From contig NZ_AOLN01000011.1 in NCBI RefSeq assembly GCF_000337815.1, forward strand, positions 434,001 through 498,000: a stretch of 64,000 bases of DNA, in the 5' to 3' direction. The notes beneath the pieces are model-generated. The model did not search any database. It was not told the origin of the DNA and worked only from the letters and a program-made list of their open reading frames with translations. Positions 53,212 through 62,953 of the stretch are shown in pieces (positions within the stretch are counted from its first letter, which is position 1; each line of letters begins with the position of its first letter). The position numbers and the translations under genes are program-made. Source of the DNA: Haloferax mucosum ATCC BAA-1512. GTDB taxonomy: Archaea > Halobacteriota > Halobacteria > Halobacteriales > Haloferacaceae.

Positions 53212-53325
53212 ATGTCCAAATCGAACAATGAAAAAGTCGCTGAGTGGGCGTCGCTCCTTGGGGCGTCGCTCCCGACAGCGCGACCAGAAGACCCTGACAT
53301 CGACGCCGCCGACAGCGCGAGCTAA
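53212..53325 (+). CDS. 37-residue hypothetical protein
   Basis: MSKSNNEKVAEWASLLGASL followed by an acidic tail ending DAADSAS. The ATG at 53212 is preceded by an AT-rich promoter (TATATATTATTG at 53170-53182 and TATATC at 53190-53195). The first half can form an amphipathic helix. No homologue recognised. It lies between the arv operon and hef, on the same strand, 89 nt before hef. Confidence 0.5.
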   Translation: MSKSNNEKVAEWASLLGASLPTARPEDPDIDAADSAS

Positions 53326-53414
53326 CGACCGCCACCGCGGTTTTCGTCGGCGGACTCGTTCACTTTCACCGTCCTCTGCGAACGCTTATTCGAGAGGACG
53401 AATAATCGTCACCG

Positions 53415-55940
53415 ATGTCGGCTTCCGAGGACGTCGCGTACGTAGACCATCCGAAACTCGTTTCGTCGTTCATCGAACGACGACTCTACCAGATTCGACT
53501 CGCAGGTGCCGCGCGCGACGACCACACGCTCGTCTGTCTTCCAACCGGACTTGGCAAGACGACAGTGAGCCTTCTCGTCACTGCTGAGCGGTTACACGAC
53601 TCCGGCGGGAAGTCGCTGTTTCTCGCGCCGACGAAACCACTCGTCCAACAGCACGCGGACTTCTACCGCGAGGCGCTGACCATTCCGGACGACGAAATCG
53701 TCGTCTTCACCGGCGACGTTCGGCCCGACGACCGCGCCGCGCTGTGGAACGATGCCCAGATAGTTATCGCAACCCCGCAGGTCATCGAAAACGACCTCAT
53801 CGGCAATCGAATCTCACTGCGTGATGTGACGCATCTCACTTTCGACGAGTGCCACCGCGCGAGCGGTGACTACGCCTACGTCTACATCGCCGAGCGATAC
53901 CACGCCGACGCGACCGACCCGCTCGTCACCGGGATGAGCGCATCGCCCGGAGGCGACGAGGAAGCCATCCTCGAAGTCTGTGAAAACCTCGGTATCGCCG
54001 ACGTTGAAGTGATGACCGAAGAGGACGCGGACGTCGCCGAGTACACACACGACACGGATGTCGAGTGGAACCGCATCCAACTCCCGGACGAAATTCTGGA
54101 GATTCGGGACGCGCTCAACGAGGTTATCACGGATCGGCTGGAGAAATTGAAGCACTTGGGCGTCGCGCGCTCTACGAAACCCGACGTGTCGCAGAAAGAC
54201 CTCAATCGGATGCGCGGAGAACTCCAGCGTCTGATGAACGCCGACAAGTCGGAGGGGTACAAGGGCATGTCAACGCACGCGGAAGTGATGAAACTCCGCC
54301 GAGCGGTCGAACTCGTCGAGACGCAGTCTGTCGAGTCGGTGCGGCGGTATTTCGAGCGTCAGCGTAACGCCGCTCGGTCGTCGGGCGCGTCGAAGGCAAG
54401 CCAGCGACTCGTCGCCGAGCCGAAAGTCCGCGAAGCGATGCGGAAAGCCGAGTCGTTCGACGGTCTCCATCCGAAGTTCAGAAAGACGCGAATCCTTCTC
54501 GCCGAGACGCTCGGTATTCACGACGGAGAGCGCGTCATCGTGTTCACCGAATCGCGCGACACTGCTGAAGCGCTCACGGAATTCCTCTCAGAGAGCTTCT
54601 CGGTCCGCAGATTCGTCGGGCAGGGCGACCGCGAAGGGTCCGACGGGATGTCGCAGAAAGAACAACAAGAGACACTCGACAAGTTCCGAGGCGGCGAGTT
54701 CGAAGTGTTGGTCTCCACCTCCGTCGCAGAAGAGGGGCTGGACGTTCCCGAAGTCGACCTCGTGCTCTTTTTCGAACCGGTCCCCACGGCGATTCGGTCC
54801 ATCCAGCGGAAGGGTCGAACCGGCCGACAGGCGGACGGTCGGGTGGTCGTCCTCCTCGCCGAGGACACCCGCGACGAGGCCTACTTCTGGATTTCGCGGC
54901 GACGCGAGAAGACGATGAAAAACGAACTCCGCGAACTCAAAGGTGCCGCGGCCGACATCGAGGCCGAACTCGACCACTCACAACGGGGCCTCGACGAGTT
55001 CGCGGGCGGGGGTGGCGACGGACGTGGCGAGCGCGACGGTTCCACCGGAAATGAAGGGGTCGATGATGCGGATTCGGGAAGCGAGAACGCGGCGAATCCT
55101 GCGGCGGCGGAATCGACCACTGCCGCGAGCGCGACGAACGGACAGCCGGACCTCACGGAGTTCGCCCCCTCCGACGAGCAACTGGCCCGTGCGGAATCTG
55201 ACGGCGAGCAGGACACGCCCGAGAGCGACGGCGGGGACGACGAGTCGGACCAGACCGCGACGATTGCCAAAGCGGGAACTGACGACGAGACAGGCGTCGA
55301 AATCGTCGTTGACCAGCGGGAACTCGACTCTCACATCGCTCGCACGCTCTCGAAGCGCGACGACCTGACGACGCGACTGGAGACGCTCGCTGTCGGCGAC
55401 TACATCCTTTCGGACCGGGTCGCAGTCGAGCGAAAGAGCGTCTCGGACTTCCTCGACACGCTCACGGGCGGCGACCGCTCGATATTCGAGCAAATCGCCG
55501 ACCTCACGCGCCACTACGCGCGTCCGCTTCTCATCATCGAGGGCCGCGGTCTCTACGAAGAACGGAACATCCACCCCGGCGCGATTCGGGGCGCACTCTC
55601 CTCTGTCGCCGTCGATTTCGGTGTGAGCGTCCTCTTTACCGAAGGCGAAGACGACACCGCCGAAATGCTCAAAACGATAGCCAGCCGCGAGCAGACCGAC
55701 CGCGAGCGCAACGTGAGCGTCCACGGCGGCAAGAGCGCGAAGACGCTCGACGAACAACAGGAGTACGTCGTCTCCGCAATCGCCGACATCGGTCCCGTGA
55801 CGGCTCGGACCCTGCTCGAAGCGTTCGGGAGCGTCGAGGCGGTTATGACGGCAAACGAAGATGACCTCCGTGAGGTTCGGGGCGTCGGAGAGGTTACTGC
55901 GGAACGAATTCGGGAAGTCATCGGTTCCGACTACCGCTGA
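53415..55940 (+). CDS. hef: Hef helicase/nuclease (XPF/FANCM-like)
   Basis: 841 aa protein that processes stalled forks. N-terminal SF2 helicase: PTGLGKTT (Walker A), TFDECHRASG (DECH box), GMSASPGG and QRKGRTGRQADG (motif VI). Then an acidic Ser/Gly/Asp linker (about residues 530-625), an XPF-family nuclease domain with VDQRELDSHI and the VERKSVSDFL active site, and a C-terminal tandem helix-hairpin-helix (DIGPVTARTLLEAFGSVEAV, VRGVGEVTAERIREVI). Helicase and nuclease parts are both intact. ATG at 53415. Hef becomes essential in Haloferax when Hjc is lost (recalled literature). Confidence 0.96.
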   Translation: MSASEDVAYVDHPKLVSSFIERRLYQIRLAGAARDDHTLVCLPTGLGKTTVSLLVTAERLHDSGGKSLFLAPTKPLVQQHADFYREALTIPDDEIVVFTGDVRPDDRAALWNDAQIVIATPQVIENDLIGNRISLRDVTHLTFDECHRASGDYAYVYIAERYHADATDPLVTGMSASPGGDEEAILEVCENLGIADVEVMTEEDADVAEYTHDTDVEWNRIQLPDEILEIRDALNEVITDRLEKLKHLGVARSTKPDVSQKDLNRMRGELQRLMNADKSEGYKGMSTHAEVMKLRRAVELVETQSVESVRRYFERQRNAARSSGASKASQRLVAEPKVREAMRKAESFDGLHPKFRKTRILLAETLGIHDGERVIVFTESRDTAEALTEFLSESFSVRRFVGQGDREGSDGMSQKEQQETLDKFRGGEFEVLVSTSVAEEGLDVPEVDLVLFFEPVPTAIRSIQRKGRTGRQADGRVVVLLAEDTRDEAYFWISRRREKTMKNELRELKGAAADIEAELDHSQRGLDEFAGGGGDGRGERDGSTGNEGVDDADSGSENAANPAAAESTTAASATNGQPDLTEFAPSDEQLARAESDGEQDTPESDGGDDESDQTATIAKAGTDDETGVEIVVDQRELDSHIARTLSKRDDLTTRLETLAVGDYILSDRVAVERKSVSDFLDTLTGGDRSIFEQIADLTRHYARPLLIIEGRGLYEERNIHPGAIRGALSSVAVDFGVSVLFTEGEDDTAEMLKTIASREQTDRERNVSVHGGKSAKTLDEQQEYVVSAIADIGPVTARTLLEAFGSVEAVMTANEDDLREVRGVGEVTAERIREVIGSDYR

Positions 55941-56102
55941 TTGTTCTCGGTGACTGCAGACACTCGTGGCCACTGTGACTGTGGGCAACCCGACTGACTC
56001 TTCCGAGAACCGAGACAGTTCTTATCACGATTCCTGATTATCTCCAATATTGTTGCCTCGAAGAAAACATTATGTGGCTAGAGACCAATTGACTACCCGA
56101 AC

Positions 56103-56327
56103 ATGAGTTACTATTTCTCACACACCGACAACCCGACCCGCCAGCGCGTGTTGTACGGCGAACCACAGCACGACGACAGCCACGTCGAGGACCGAGACAT
56201 CTTCTGTACGACTGAGTCGTGCGCTGACGAGCGGAGTCTGTTCGTCCAGTGTACGCACTCACTCACCGCGGTTGACGACGGATTCACGCGCGTCGAACGC
56301 GGGTCTCGCCCGGTTCGGTCCGCTTGA
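56103..56327 (+). CDS. Small Cys-containing hypothetical protein
   Basis: 74 aa, polar: MSYYFSHTDNPTRQRVLYGE at the start, three cysteines in FCTTESCADERSLFVQC (C-x5-C-x9-C). Possible metal or disulfide site but no known motif. An AT-rich promoter (GAAAACATTATG, 56064-56075) precedes the ATG at 56103. Convergent with the Usp gene. Not recognised; judged a gene from promoter, composition and low overlap. Confidence 0.55.
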   Translation: MSYYFSHTDNPTRQRVLYGEPQHDDSHVEDRDIFCTTESCADERSLFVQCTHSLTAVDDGFTRVERGSRPVRSA

Positions 56328-56365
56328 GTCGGACTTCGAGAGTTCGGTGTCGGACTGCCGTCCTG

Positions 56366-56755
56366 TTAGGGGACGACGGTCATCGGGACGCTCTCGTCTC
56401 GGAGAACCGTCTCGGCGGCACTTCCGAAGACAGCTCGCTCGACCGTGCCGCTTTCGTGGTGTCCCATGACGACGTGGTCGTAGTCGTTTTTCTCGACCGT
56501 TTCGAGTATTTCCTTGCCGACTCGGTCGGCGGTCCAGATGTCCACCGTGATGGTGCTGAGTGCCGGTTTGTTCGGGAAATTGGCCGCGGAGAGTCGCTCC
56601 CGAGCGTCTTCGAGAATCGCTTCCGTCGCGTCTGTCTGTTTGTTCGTAAAGTGCACGACGTACGGCGTCGCTCCCATCCTGACTGCCATCTCGATGGCGA
56701 AGTCGAGAGCGCGTTTGCTCGCGTCCGTCCCGTCGATGGGGATGAGAATGTCCAT
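56366..56755 (-). CDS. Universal stress protein, UspA family
   Basis: 129 aa Usp domain starting MDILIPIDGTDASKRALDFA. The C-terminal loop is MGHHESGTVERAVFGSAAETVL, so the G-x9-G-S nucleotide motif is altered at its first glycine (His-Glu-Ser in place). It differs clearly from the Usp at 17023-17463. Function under stress is inferred from family only. Confidence 0.9.
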   Translation of the reverse strand: MDILIPIDGTDASKRALDFAIEMAVRMGATPYVVHFTNKQTDATEAILEDARERLSAANFPNKPALSTITVDIWTADRVGKEILETVEKNDYDHVVMGHHESGTVERAVFGSAAETVLRDESVPMTVVP

Positions 56756-56816
56756 ATGGCAACGAGGTCCGCGAGGGCGTAAATTCTACCGGCGTCCGGT
56801 GCGGTTTCGAAGCCGA

Positions 56817-57611
56817 CTATCGGTCGAGTGCGTCGATTGTCTCGGCCGCCTCACGCGCGACTTCGAGATATTCGATGACCTGCCGTGGGTCGTCCGTCGA
56901 TTCCGCTTTCTCTGCGGCCCACGTCAGCGTCCGAACGAGCGACGCGCGCGCGCTCGACACGTCGCCGTCGATGTCGCGGGACGCGTGTTCGGTCGTCTCC
57001 CGAGTTCCCGCGGTGTGCGCCGAGGTCGATACGCGACGAGTCGGTCGGTCGGTTACACGGGGTTCCTGACTTCCGGCTGTCTCCGTTTTACCTCGAGTAG
57101 ACGCCGCGGCGTCGGCTTCGGGGACACCGCCAGTTGCAACGTCGGAGCCAGACGTATCGACCTCTGCCGCCTCGGCATCCGAAGCGTTGACCTTGGAGAC
57201 ACCGGCGTCGGTCGCGTCACGGCCGACATCTTCAGGGTCTGATGCCGCCGTCACTCGTCCGTTCGCTCCCGTCGCATCTTCGACGGCGGCCCCCGAACCT
57301 TCAGCGGTGGTTCCCGCCGCACCTTCGGCGGTGGCCTCCGAACTTTCAGCGGCATTTTCTGCGTGTTGTGCTGTATCCGCGGGTTTGTCCTCGCTCGCCG
57401 CCGCCTGTTCACCGGACTGACACGTCGGACAGAACACCTGTCCCTCGTAGCGGAACAACGGGTCGCCACACTGGTCGCAGTGCTTGTTCGTCATCGTCGC
57501 ACCCTGCAGTAATAGCTCGCTCATCCGCTGTGTCGAGCGACGTTTCGCCTCGTCTCGCTCGTACTTCTCACGAAGTCGCTGACGCTCCGCTTCTTTGTCG
57601 AAGTCGCTCAT
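56817..57611 (-). CDS. Autoantigen p27-like zinc protein (SSSCA1/Auto_anti-p27 family)
   Basis: 264 aa. The N-terminal 60 residues carry MSELLLQGATMTNKHCDQCG followed by a second CPTC pair (CDQC ... CPTC), the zinc-ribbon domain of the Sjogren's/scleroderma autoantigen 1 family found in archaea. A long Ala/Glu/Thr low-complexity linker (about residues 70-200) and a helical C-terminal part follow. ATG at 57611 is preferred over the frame from 57701. Cellular role in archaea unknown. Divergent from mdh. Confidence 0.85.
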   Translation of the reverse strand: MSDFDKEAERQRLREKYERDEAKRRSTQRMSELLLQGATMTNKHCDQCGDPLFRYEGQVFCPTCQSGEQAAASEDKPADTAQHAENAAESSEATAEGAAGTTAEGSGAAVEDATGANGRVTAASDPEDVGRDATDAGVSKVNASDAEAAEVDTSGSDVATGGVPEADAAASTRGKTETAGSQEPRVTDRPTRRVSTSAHTAGTRETTEHASRDIDGDVSSARASLVRTLTWAAEKAESTDDPRQVIEYLEVAREAAETIDALDR

Positions 57612-57704
57612 ATCCGTGTGGACGCGACGTATGTCGAAAAACCCCACGGCGTCGCCGAGGGAGCGATGAGAACGCCCCGAGCCAACGCCGAATCTACCCA
57701 CTCA

Positions 57705-57722
57705 ATTCGTCAATTGACGAAT
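57705..57722. promoter_or_regulatory. 18-bp perfect palindrome upstream of mdh
   Basis: ATTCGTCAATTGACGAAT reads the same on both strands. It lies between two divergent genes, about 40 bp upstream of the mdh TATA-like box (57762-57769) and 94 bp from the other gene's ATG. Its form suits a dimeric HTH regulator. Confidence 0.6.
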
Positions 57723-57796
57723 AGATAATCGACAGACAGCGCTGTGGTGCCCGTTCCGAAACGTTTACTCGGAATCCACAGCGTCATTAATGTGGT

Positions 57797-58711
57797 ATGA
57801 CGAAAGTTAGCGTGATTGGTGCGGCTGGCACGGTCGGTGCCGCGGCTGGGTACAACCTCGCGCTTCGTGATGTCTGTGACGAGCTCGTGTTCGTGGACAT
57901 TCCGAAGATGGAAGACAAGACAGTCGGACAGGCGGCGGACACGAACCACGGTATCGCCTACGACTCGAACACGGTCGTCAAACAGGGTGGCTACGAGGAC
58001 ACCGCCGGTTCCGACGTCGTCGTCATCACGGCGGGTATCCCGCGACAGCCGGGACAGACCCGTATCGACCTCGCGGGCGACAACGCGCCCATCATGGACG
58101 ATATCGGTTCTTCTCTCGCGGAGTACAACGACGACTTCGTCTCTATTACGACGTCGAACCCGGTTGACCTGCTCAACCGCCACCTCTACGAGACGGGCGA
58201 CCGCGACCGCCACAAAGTCATCGGCTTCGGCGGCCGCCTCGACTCCGCTCGCTTCCGCTACGTCCTGAGCCAGCGCTTCGACGTGCCGGTCAAGAACGTC
58301 GAAGCGACCATCCTCGGCGAGCACGGCGACGCGCAAGTCCCCGTCTTCTCGAAGGTCCGCGTCAACGGAAACGACCCCGAGTTCTCCGCCGACGAGAAAG
58401 ACGAAATCCTCGGCGACCTCAAGGAGTCCGCCATGGACGTTATCGAACGTAAGGGCGCGACCCAGTGGGGTCCAGCAACCGGCGTCGCCCACATGGTCGA
58501 GGCTGTCCTGCACGATACCGGCGAAGTGCTCCCCGGCTCGCTCGTCCTCGACGGCGAATTCGGCTACGAGGACACCGCCTTCGGCGTCCCCGTCAAACTC
58601 GGTTCGAACGGCATCGAAGAGGTCGTCGAATGGGACCTCGACGACTACGAGGCCGACCTCATGGACGACGCGGCCGAGAAGCTCCGCGACCAGTACGGCA
58701 AAATCGCGTAA
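57797..58711 (+). CDS. mdh: Malate dehydrogenase (LDH-like)
   Basis: 304 aa. NAD-binding [16 protein letters not shown] at the N-terminus; the substrate-specificity loop [18 protein letters not shown] has Arg (not Gln), indicating malate rather than lactate; catalytic [13 protein letters not shown] contains the active His. This is the tetrameric haloarchaeal [LDH-like] enzyme of the TCA cycle, a classic model of salt adaptation. A TATA-like CGTTTACT gives a start close to the ATG at 57797. Confidence 0.96.
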   Translation: MTKVSVIGAAGTVGAAAGYNLALRDVCDELVFVDIPKMEDKTVGQAADTNHGIAYDSNTVVKQGGYEDTAGSDVVVITAGIPRQPGQTRIDLAGDNAPIMDDIGSSLAEYNDDFVSITTSNPVDLLNRHLYETGDRDRHKVIGFGGRLDSARFRYVLSQRFDVPVKNVEATILGEHGDAQVPVFSKVRVNGNDPEFSADEKDEILGDLKESAMDVIERKGATQWGPATGVAHMVEAVLHDTGEVLPGSLVLDGEFGYEDTAFGVPVKLGSNGIEEVVEWDLDDYEADLMDDAAEKLRDQYGKIA

Positions 58712-58786
58712 GCCGCTCTCACTCGTTCCACGCAACAGTTCCAACTTTTTTCAGTACCACCGCGCCGAGCGCGCGCCATCAGCCGG

Positions 58787-60526
58787 TCAGAGCCGTCGCT
58801 TCACTTCTGTCGCGGTCTTTTCGCCGACGCCGGGCACGTCGGTCAAATCGGCACGCGACGCCTCCCGAACCCCTTCGACGCTTCCGAATCGCGTGAGGAG
58901 CGCCTGCCGAGTCTTCGGTCCCACGCCGGGCACGTCGTCGAGGACGGTCTTCACCTCGTCGCGGAGGGTCTGGTGGTACTGAACGGCAAAGCGGTGGGAT
59001 TCGTCGCGGACGCGTTGGATGACGTGTAGGTGCGGCGCATCGTCCGGCCAGTCGAAGGTTCGGTCGGGCGTGACGACCAACTCGCGGTCTTTGGCGATTC
59101 CGACAGCTGGAACGTCCCAGCCGGTTTCTTCGAGCGCGTCGAGTGCGGCGTTCAACTGTCCTTTCCCGCCGTCGATGAGGAGTAGGTCCGGGTCCGGTCT
59201 GTCGTCGCGGCCTTCGAGCGCGCGGGTCGCTCGCCAGCGGACGAGTTCGCGCATGTTCGCGTAGTCGTCGTTGCGTTCGGGTAGTCGCCGACGGCGGTAG
59301 TCGGCGGTCTCGGCGCTCCCATCGACGAAACACACGTCGCTTCCGACGACGGCCGTTCCCTGCGCGTGACTCACGTCGAACCCCTCGATTCGGGAGACGC
59401 GGCGAACATCGAGGTCGAGTTCGCGGGCGAGCGTTGCGAGTCCATCGTCGCGGCCGGCGCGACGGCGAGCGTTCTTCAAGGCGAGTTCGACTAACTTCGC
59501 CTCGCGGCCTGCGCCGGGGACGCGGACGCTCACGCCCTCGGATTCGAGCCACGAGACCACATCTTCGTCGTCGGGATGCTCAGAGAGAACGACGCCGTCG
59601 GGGAGTTCACGCTCGGCGTAGAACTGCGCGAGAAACGCCGAGAGGACGGCGGCTGTGCGGTCTTCGCCCTCGGGCGCGTCGAGGTCGTGTCGGGTTCTAT
59701 CGACTAACTGCCCGCGCTCGGCGTGGAGTCGGGCGACCGTCGCGGAATCACCGCGGAGCGAGACGCCGAGCACGTCGATGGCGCGCTCGTCGGCCTGCGA
59801 GGAGACCGCGGCCTCGCCCGCGCCGTGGAACGATTCGACGACTGCCAGTCGGTCGCGGAGGTTGGCGGCGCGTTCGAATTCGTTTTCCTGCGCGGCGGTT
59901 TCCATTGCTCGGCGAAGTGGGTCGGCGAGGACGCCGGTTTCGCCCTCGAAGAACCGGACTGCAGATTCGACACCCTCCAGATAGGCTTCTTCGGCGATTT
60001 CGCCGGTACAGGGTGCCGTACACAGGCCCATCTCGTAGTCGAGACACGGCCGAGAGCGATTCGAATATTTGTGGTCCGAACAGCCGCGGAGACCGTAGGT
60101 CTCGCGGATTGCCTTGAGCACGGTCTCGACGCGGCCCTTGTCGGTGTAGGGACCGAACACCGTCGCGGAGTCGTCGGGGTCGCGTGTGACTTCGATTCGC
60201 GGAACCGAGTGGTTCGTCAGTTGGACGAGCGGGTAGGACTTGTCGTCCTTGAGGCGGACGTTGTATCGCGGTTGGTGTCGCTTGATGAGGTTCGCTTCGA
60301 GGAGCAGTGCTTGCGTCTCGGTGTCGGTGACGGCGAAGTCGATGTGTTCTGCGCGGGCGACCATCCGCGAGATACGCTCGGACCGCGGGTCGGCGTAGGA
60401 CCGCACGCGAGCGCGAATATCGACCGCTTTGCCGACGTACAGAACCGTCTCACCGGCGACGAACTGGTACACGCCGGGGTCGGACGGGAGCGTACTTGCT
60501 CGTTCGCTGACCGCGCCTGCGTCCAT
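58787..60526 (-). CDS. uvrC: Excinuclease ABC subunit C
   Basis: 579 aa. Makes both incisions around lesions in nucleotide excision repair. N-terminal GIY-YIG nuclease ([18 protein letters not shown]), a four-cysteine segment ([13 protein letters not shown] ... C-x3-C near residue 165) that matches the UvrC metal-cluster site, a UVR domain for UvrB contact ([18 protein letters not shown]), an RNase H-like endonuclease ([20 protein letters not shown]) and two helix-hairpin-helix motifs at the C-terminus. ATG at 60526 is preferred; ATG 60547 adds seven residues. Confidence 0.96.
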   Translation of the reverse strand: MDAGAVSERASTLPSDPGVYQFVAGETVLYVGKAVDIRARVRSYADPRSERISRMVARAEHIDFAVTDTETQALLLEANLIKRHQPRYNVRLKDDKSYPLVQLTNHSVPRIEVTRDPDDSATVFGPYTDKGRVETVLKAIRETYGLRGCSDHKYSNRSRPCLDYEMGLCTAPCTGEIAEEAYLEGVESAVRFFEGETGVLADPLRRAMETAAQENEFERAANLRDRLAVVESFHGAGEAAVSSQADERAIDVLGVSLRGDSATVARLHAERGQLVDRTRHDLDAPEGEDRTAAVLSAFLAQFYAERELPDGVVLSEHPDDEDVVSWLESEGVSVRVPGAGREAKLVELALKNARRRAGRDDGLATLARELDLDVRRVSRIEGFDVSHAQGTAVVGSDVCFVDGSAETADYRRRRLPERNDDYANMRELVRWRATRALEGRDDRPDPDLLLIDGGKGQLNAALDALEETGWDVPAVGIAKDRELVVTPDRTFDWPDDAPHLHVIQRVRDESHRFAVQYHQTLRDEVKTVLDDVPGVGPKTRQALLTRFGSVEGVREASRADLTDVPGVGEKTATEVKRRL

Positions 60527-60866
60527 CTGCGGTGGATTACCGCGCAATCGGCTTGAGGCTGACGCGTCGGGCCGGAACGTTCCCGGACTTCGAATATCGA
60601 CTCCTTACTCCTTGACATCAATCCCGCCCTCGACATTGACGCCAGCCTTGCCCCGTCCCTCCGAAATAGACCCGTAGAACCAACTTCCAAATCTGAACTT
60701 CGCAATTCTAACTCCTCAAATATCGACTCCCGAAATAGTCACCATTGCATTCCTGTGTGTCGAAATGACTATTGTGTGTCGCTATATAGCGAACCTGCAC
60801 ATTCATTTTCAAAATTGATACTGTTCACGAAAATTACTCGTGTGTGGATATTAAACGTGGGTTCAT
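60527..60866. promoter_or_regulatory. Intergenic region between uvrC and a transducer gene, with palindrome
   Basis: 340 nt without a credible gene. TCGCTATATAGCGA at 60779-60792 is a perfect 14-bp palindrome, a good operator candidate. AAATTACT near 60834-60841 is a plausible TATA region for the gene at 60867. The phrase AATATCGACTCC occurs at about 60593-60604 and again at about 60719-60730. Confidence 0.5.
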
Positions 60867-62384
60867 ATGGCACTCCGACTATTTGCTCATCTCCGGTCGT
60901 GGTTTGGCGACAAGACGCCAGTCACCGACGGTGGTACCGTGGCCGTCACCGCTGACGCGCCTGATTTGAACGTTGACGACGACGTCCTTCTCGATGGTGT
61001 CGGGCTTCCGGCGTTCGTTCTCGACGGCGACGGCCGCATCGCGGCGTGGAACTCGGGCGTCGAGTCGCTAACCGGCACGACTGCCGCGACGGCGCTCGGC
61101 CGCCGAGACCTCGGCGACCTCTTTTACGACGACTCGACGGCGACCGTCCTCGCGGACCAAGTACTCGACAATCCCGACAGCGCGGCCGAACTCGGAGGCA
61201 TCGAACTGGACGACGCAAATCGCATGCTCTACGCCGCCGAAGAGACGTTCACCGGCGCCAGCGGCGCGGAGTGTCACGCTCGCCACACGGCGATGCCGCT
61301 CTACGAAGACGGCGAACTCGTCGGTGTCCTCCAGACTGTCCGCAACCGAACGTCGGAAGTCGAACGCCACCGCGAAGTCGCCGCACTCGTCTCCGAGATT
61401 CAAGAGACGCTGACGCAGTTGAGTCGCGGAAACTTGGACGCGCGGGCCACTATCGACGAGAGCGACGTCGTAGACGAACAACTCCTCCTCGTCGCCGACG
61501 CGGTCAACGAAACCGCACGCAACCTCTCGACGCTGGCTTCGAACGTTGAAGACGAAACTGAAACGGCGACTGCCGCCGTCACCCGCGCCGCGTCCGCCGC
61601 CGACAACATCGTCGAGAACATCGAAGAACAGCGCGACCTCCTTGATGAGGGCGCGACGCAGATGCAACAGTTCAGCGCCACGATGGAGGAAGTCGCGGCG
61701 ACCGCTGACGAAGTCGATACGGCGGCCGCAGAAGCCCGGACGGCCACCGCAGAGGGCCGCGAGGCGAACAGTGAGGCGCGCCAAGCCACGGAGAGCGTCG
61801 TCAACATGAGTGACGAACTCGTTGACCGCGTGACCGAACTCGGCGACCGCATGGACGACATCGAAGCCGTCGTCGAGATTATCTCGGAGGTCGCAGAACA
61901 GACGAACCTGCTGGCGCTCAACGCGAACATCGAGGCGGCGCGCGCCGGGCAAGACGGCGACGGATTCGCCGTCGTCGCAGAAGAGGTCAAATCGCTCGCC
62001 GACGAGACGCGCCAGCACACAGAAGATATCACGGCGCAAATCGAGGGTATCCAGTCGCGGACCGACGAGGCGGTCACCGCCGCAACCGAGTCGAACGACC
62101 GCATCGAACACGCCGACGAGAGTATCACGGAGATGTTGGAAGCGTTCGAAGAGATCGCCTCGTCAATCGACACGGCCGCCGACGGCGTCGCCGAGGTGTC
62201 GCGTGCGACCGACGAGCAAGCCGAGGCGGTCGAAGAGTTGACGGCGACCATCGAGGACGTGCGGGACCGGACGGTCGATACCGAGGACGCGGCCGATAGC
62301 ATCGTGTCTGCCACCGACGAGAGCACGCAGGCGCTTTCCACGCTCGCCACGGAAGTCGAAGAGCTGACCGGAAACGACATCTGA
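60867..62384 (+). CDS. Soluble methyl-accepting chemotaxis transducer with PAS domain
   Basis: 505 aa, no transmembrane segment, so a cytosolic sensor. Residues about 40-165 form a PAS-like domain ([21 protein letters not shown] ... [18 protein letters not shown]). A short HAMP-like helical link ([20 protein letters not shown]) leads to a long coiled coil. The signalling tip [36 protein letters not shown], which contacts CheA/CheW, is intact. Glu/Gln-rich pairs on the coiled coil may be methylation sites. Stimulus unknown, perhaps redox or energy via PAS. No che or arl genes lie in the window. Confidence 0.92.
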   Translation: MALRLFAHLRSWFGDKTPVTDGGTVAVTADAPDLNVDDDVLLDGVGLPAFVLDGDGRIAAWNSGVESLTGTTAATALGRRDLGDLFYDDSTATVLADQVLDNPDSAAELGGIELDDANRMLYAAEETFTGASGAECHARHTAMPLYEDGELVGVLQTVRNRTSEVERHREVAALVSEIQETLTQLSRGNLDARATIDESDVVDEQLLLVADAVNETARNLSTLASNVEDETETATAAVTRAASAADNIVENIEEQRDLLDEGATQMQQFSATMEEVAATADEVDTAAAEARTATAEGREANSEARQATESVVNMSDELVDRVTELGDRMDDIEAVVEIISEVAEQTNLLALNANIEAARAGQDGDGFAVVAEEVKSLADETRQHTEDITAQIEGIQSRTDEAVTAATESNDRIEHADESITEMLEAFEEIASSIDTAADGVAEVSRATDEQAEAVEELTATIEDVRDRTVDTEDAADSIVSATDESTQALSTLATEVEELTGNDI

Positions 62385-62506
62385 GGCGGCCAAGAGCGCG
62401 TTCTCTATTCGGTCGAGATGGGGTTTTTGCGAGCAGATGCGTCAGCGTCCTCCGCGGCATCGACAGATGCGGCACCTGTAAGGGACGCCCGTCCGAACCA
62501 CGGGCC

Positions 62507-62782
62507 ATGAGCGACGACGACACCACGCAACTCTGGTTGGTGGAACGTTCCTACGACGACCGGGACCTCATCATACTCACGTACGCGACGACTGACGGCG
62601 CGTACGAACTTCGCAAGGAGTTGGCCGCGGCCGTCATGCACCAGCGACGGATGGTCACGACCGCCGCCATCGACGCACCGGCGTCGGACCTCGAACCGGT
62701 CACGGACGACGACCTGCGCGAGCGATACGCCGCCGAAGCGACGAAGATGGCCGACTCGCACGACCCAGACGACGAAGTGTAA
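62507..62782 (+). CDS. Haloarchaeal conserved hypothetical protein
   Basis: 91 aa acidic protein: MSDDDTTQLWLVERSYDDRD followed by a mixed alpha/beta core and a charged tail. No motif recognised. ATG at 62507. Haloarchaea-only family to my memory; function unknown. Confidence 0.7.
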   Translation: MSDDDTTQLWLVERSYDDRDLIILTYATTDGAYELRKELAAAVMHQRRMVTTAAIDAPASDLEPVTDDDLRERYAAEATKMADSHDPDDEV

Positions 62783-62924
62783 GCGTCGAACTGCGCGGTT
62801 CCTTCGAGGGTTGATTCCCGACCGACCCGGCGAGAAACCGGCAGACGTAACGGGTTCGAAGATGAGTCTCGCCTCGTCAATTTCGGGGGTGATGTTATCG
62901 CCGCTGATTTCTGCACCTAAAACA

Positions 62925-62932
62925 CTTTAAGC
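62925..62932 (+). promoter_or_regulatory. TATA-like box of the ABC transporter operon
   Basis: CTTTAAGC centred about 26 nt before the ATG at 62954; leaderless geometry. Confidence 0.5.
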
Positions 62933-62953
62933 CAGTACGACGCAGGCCCGCCC

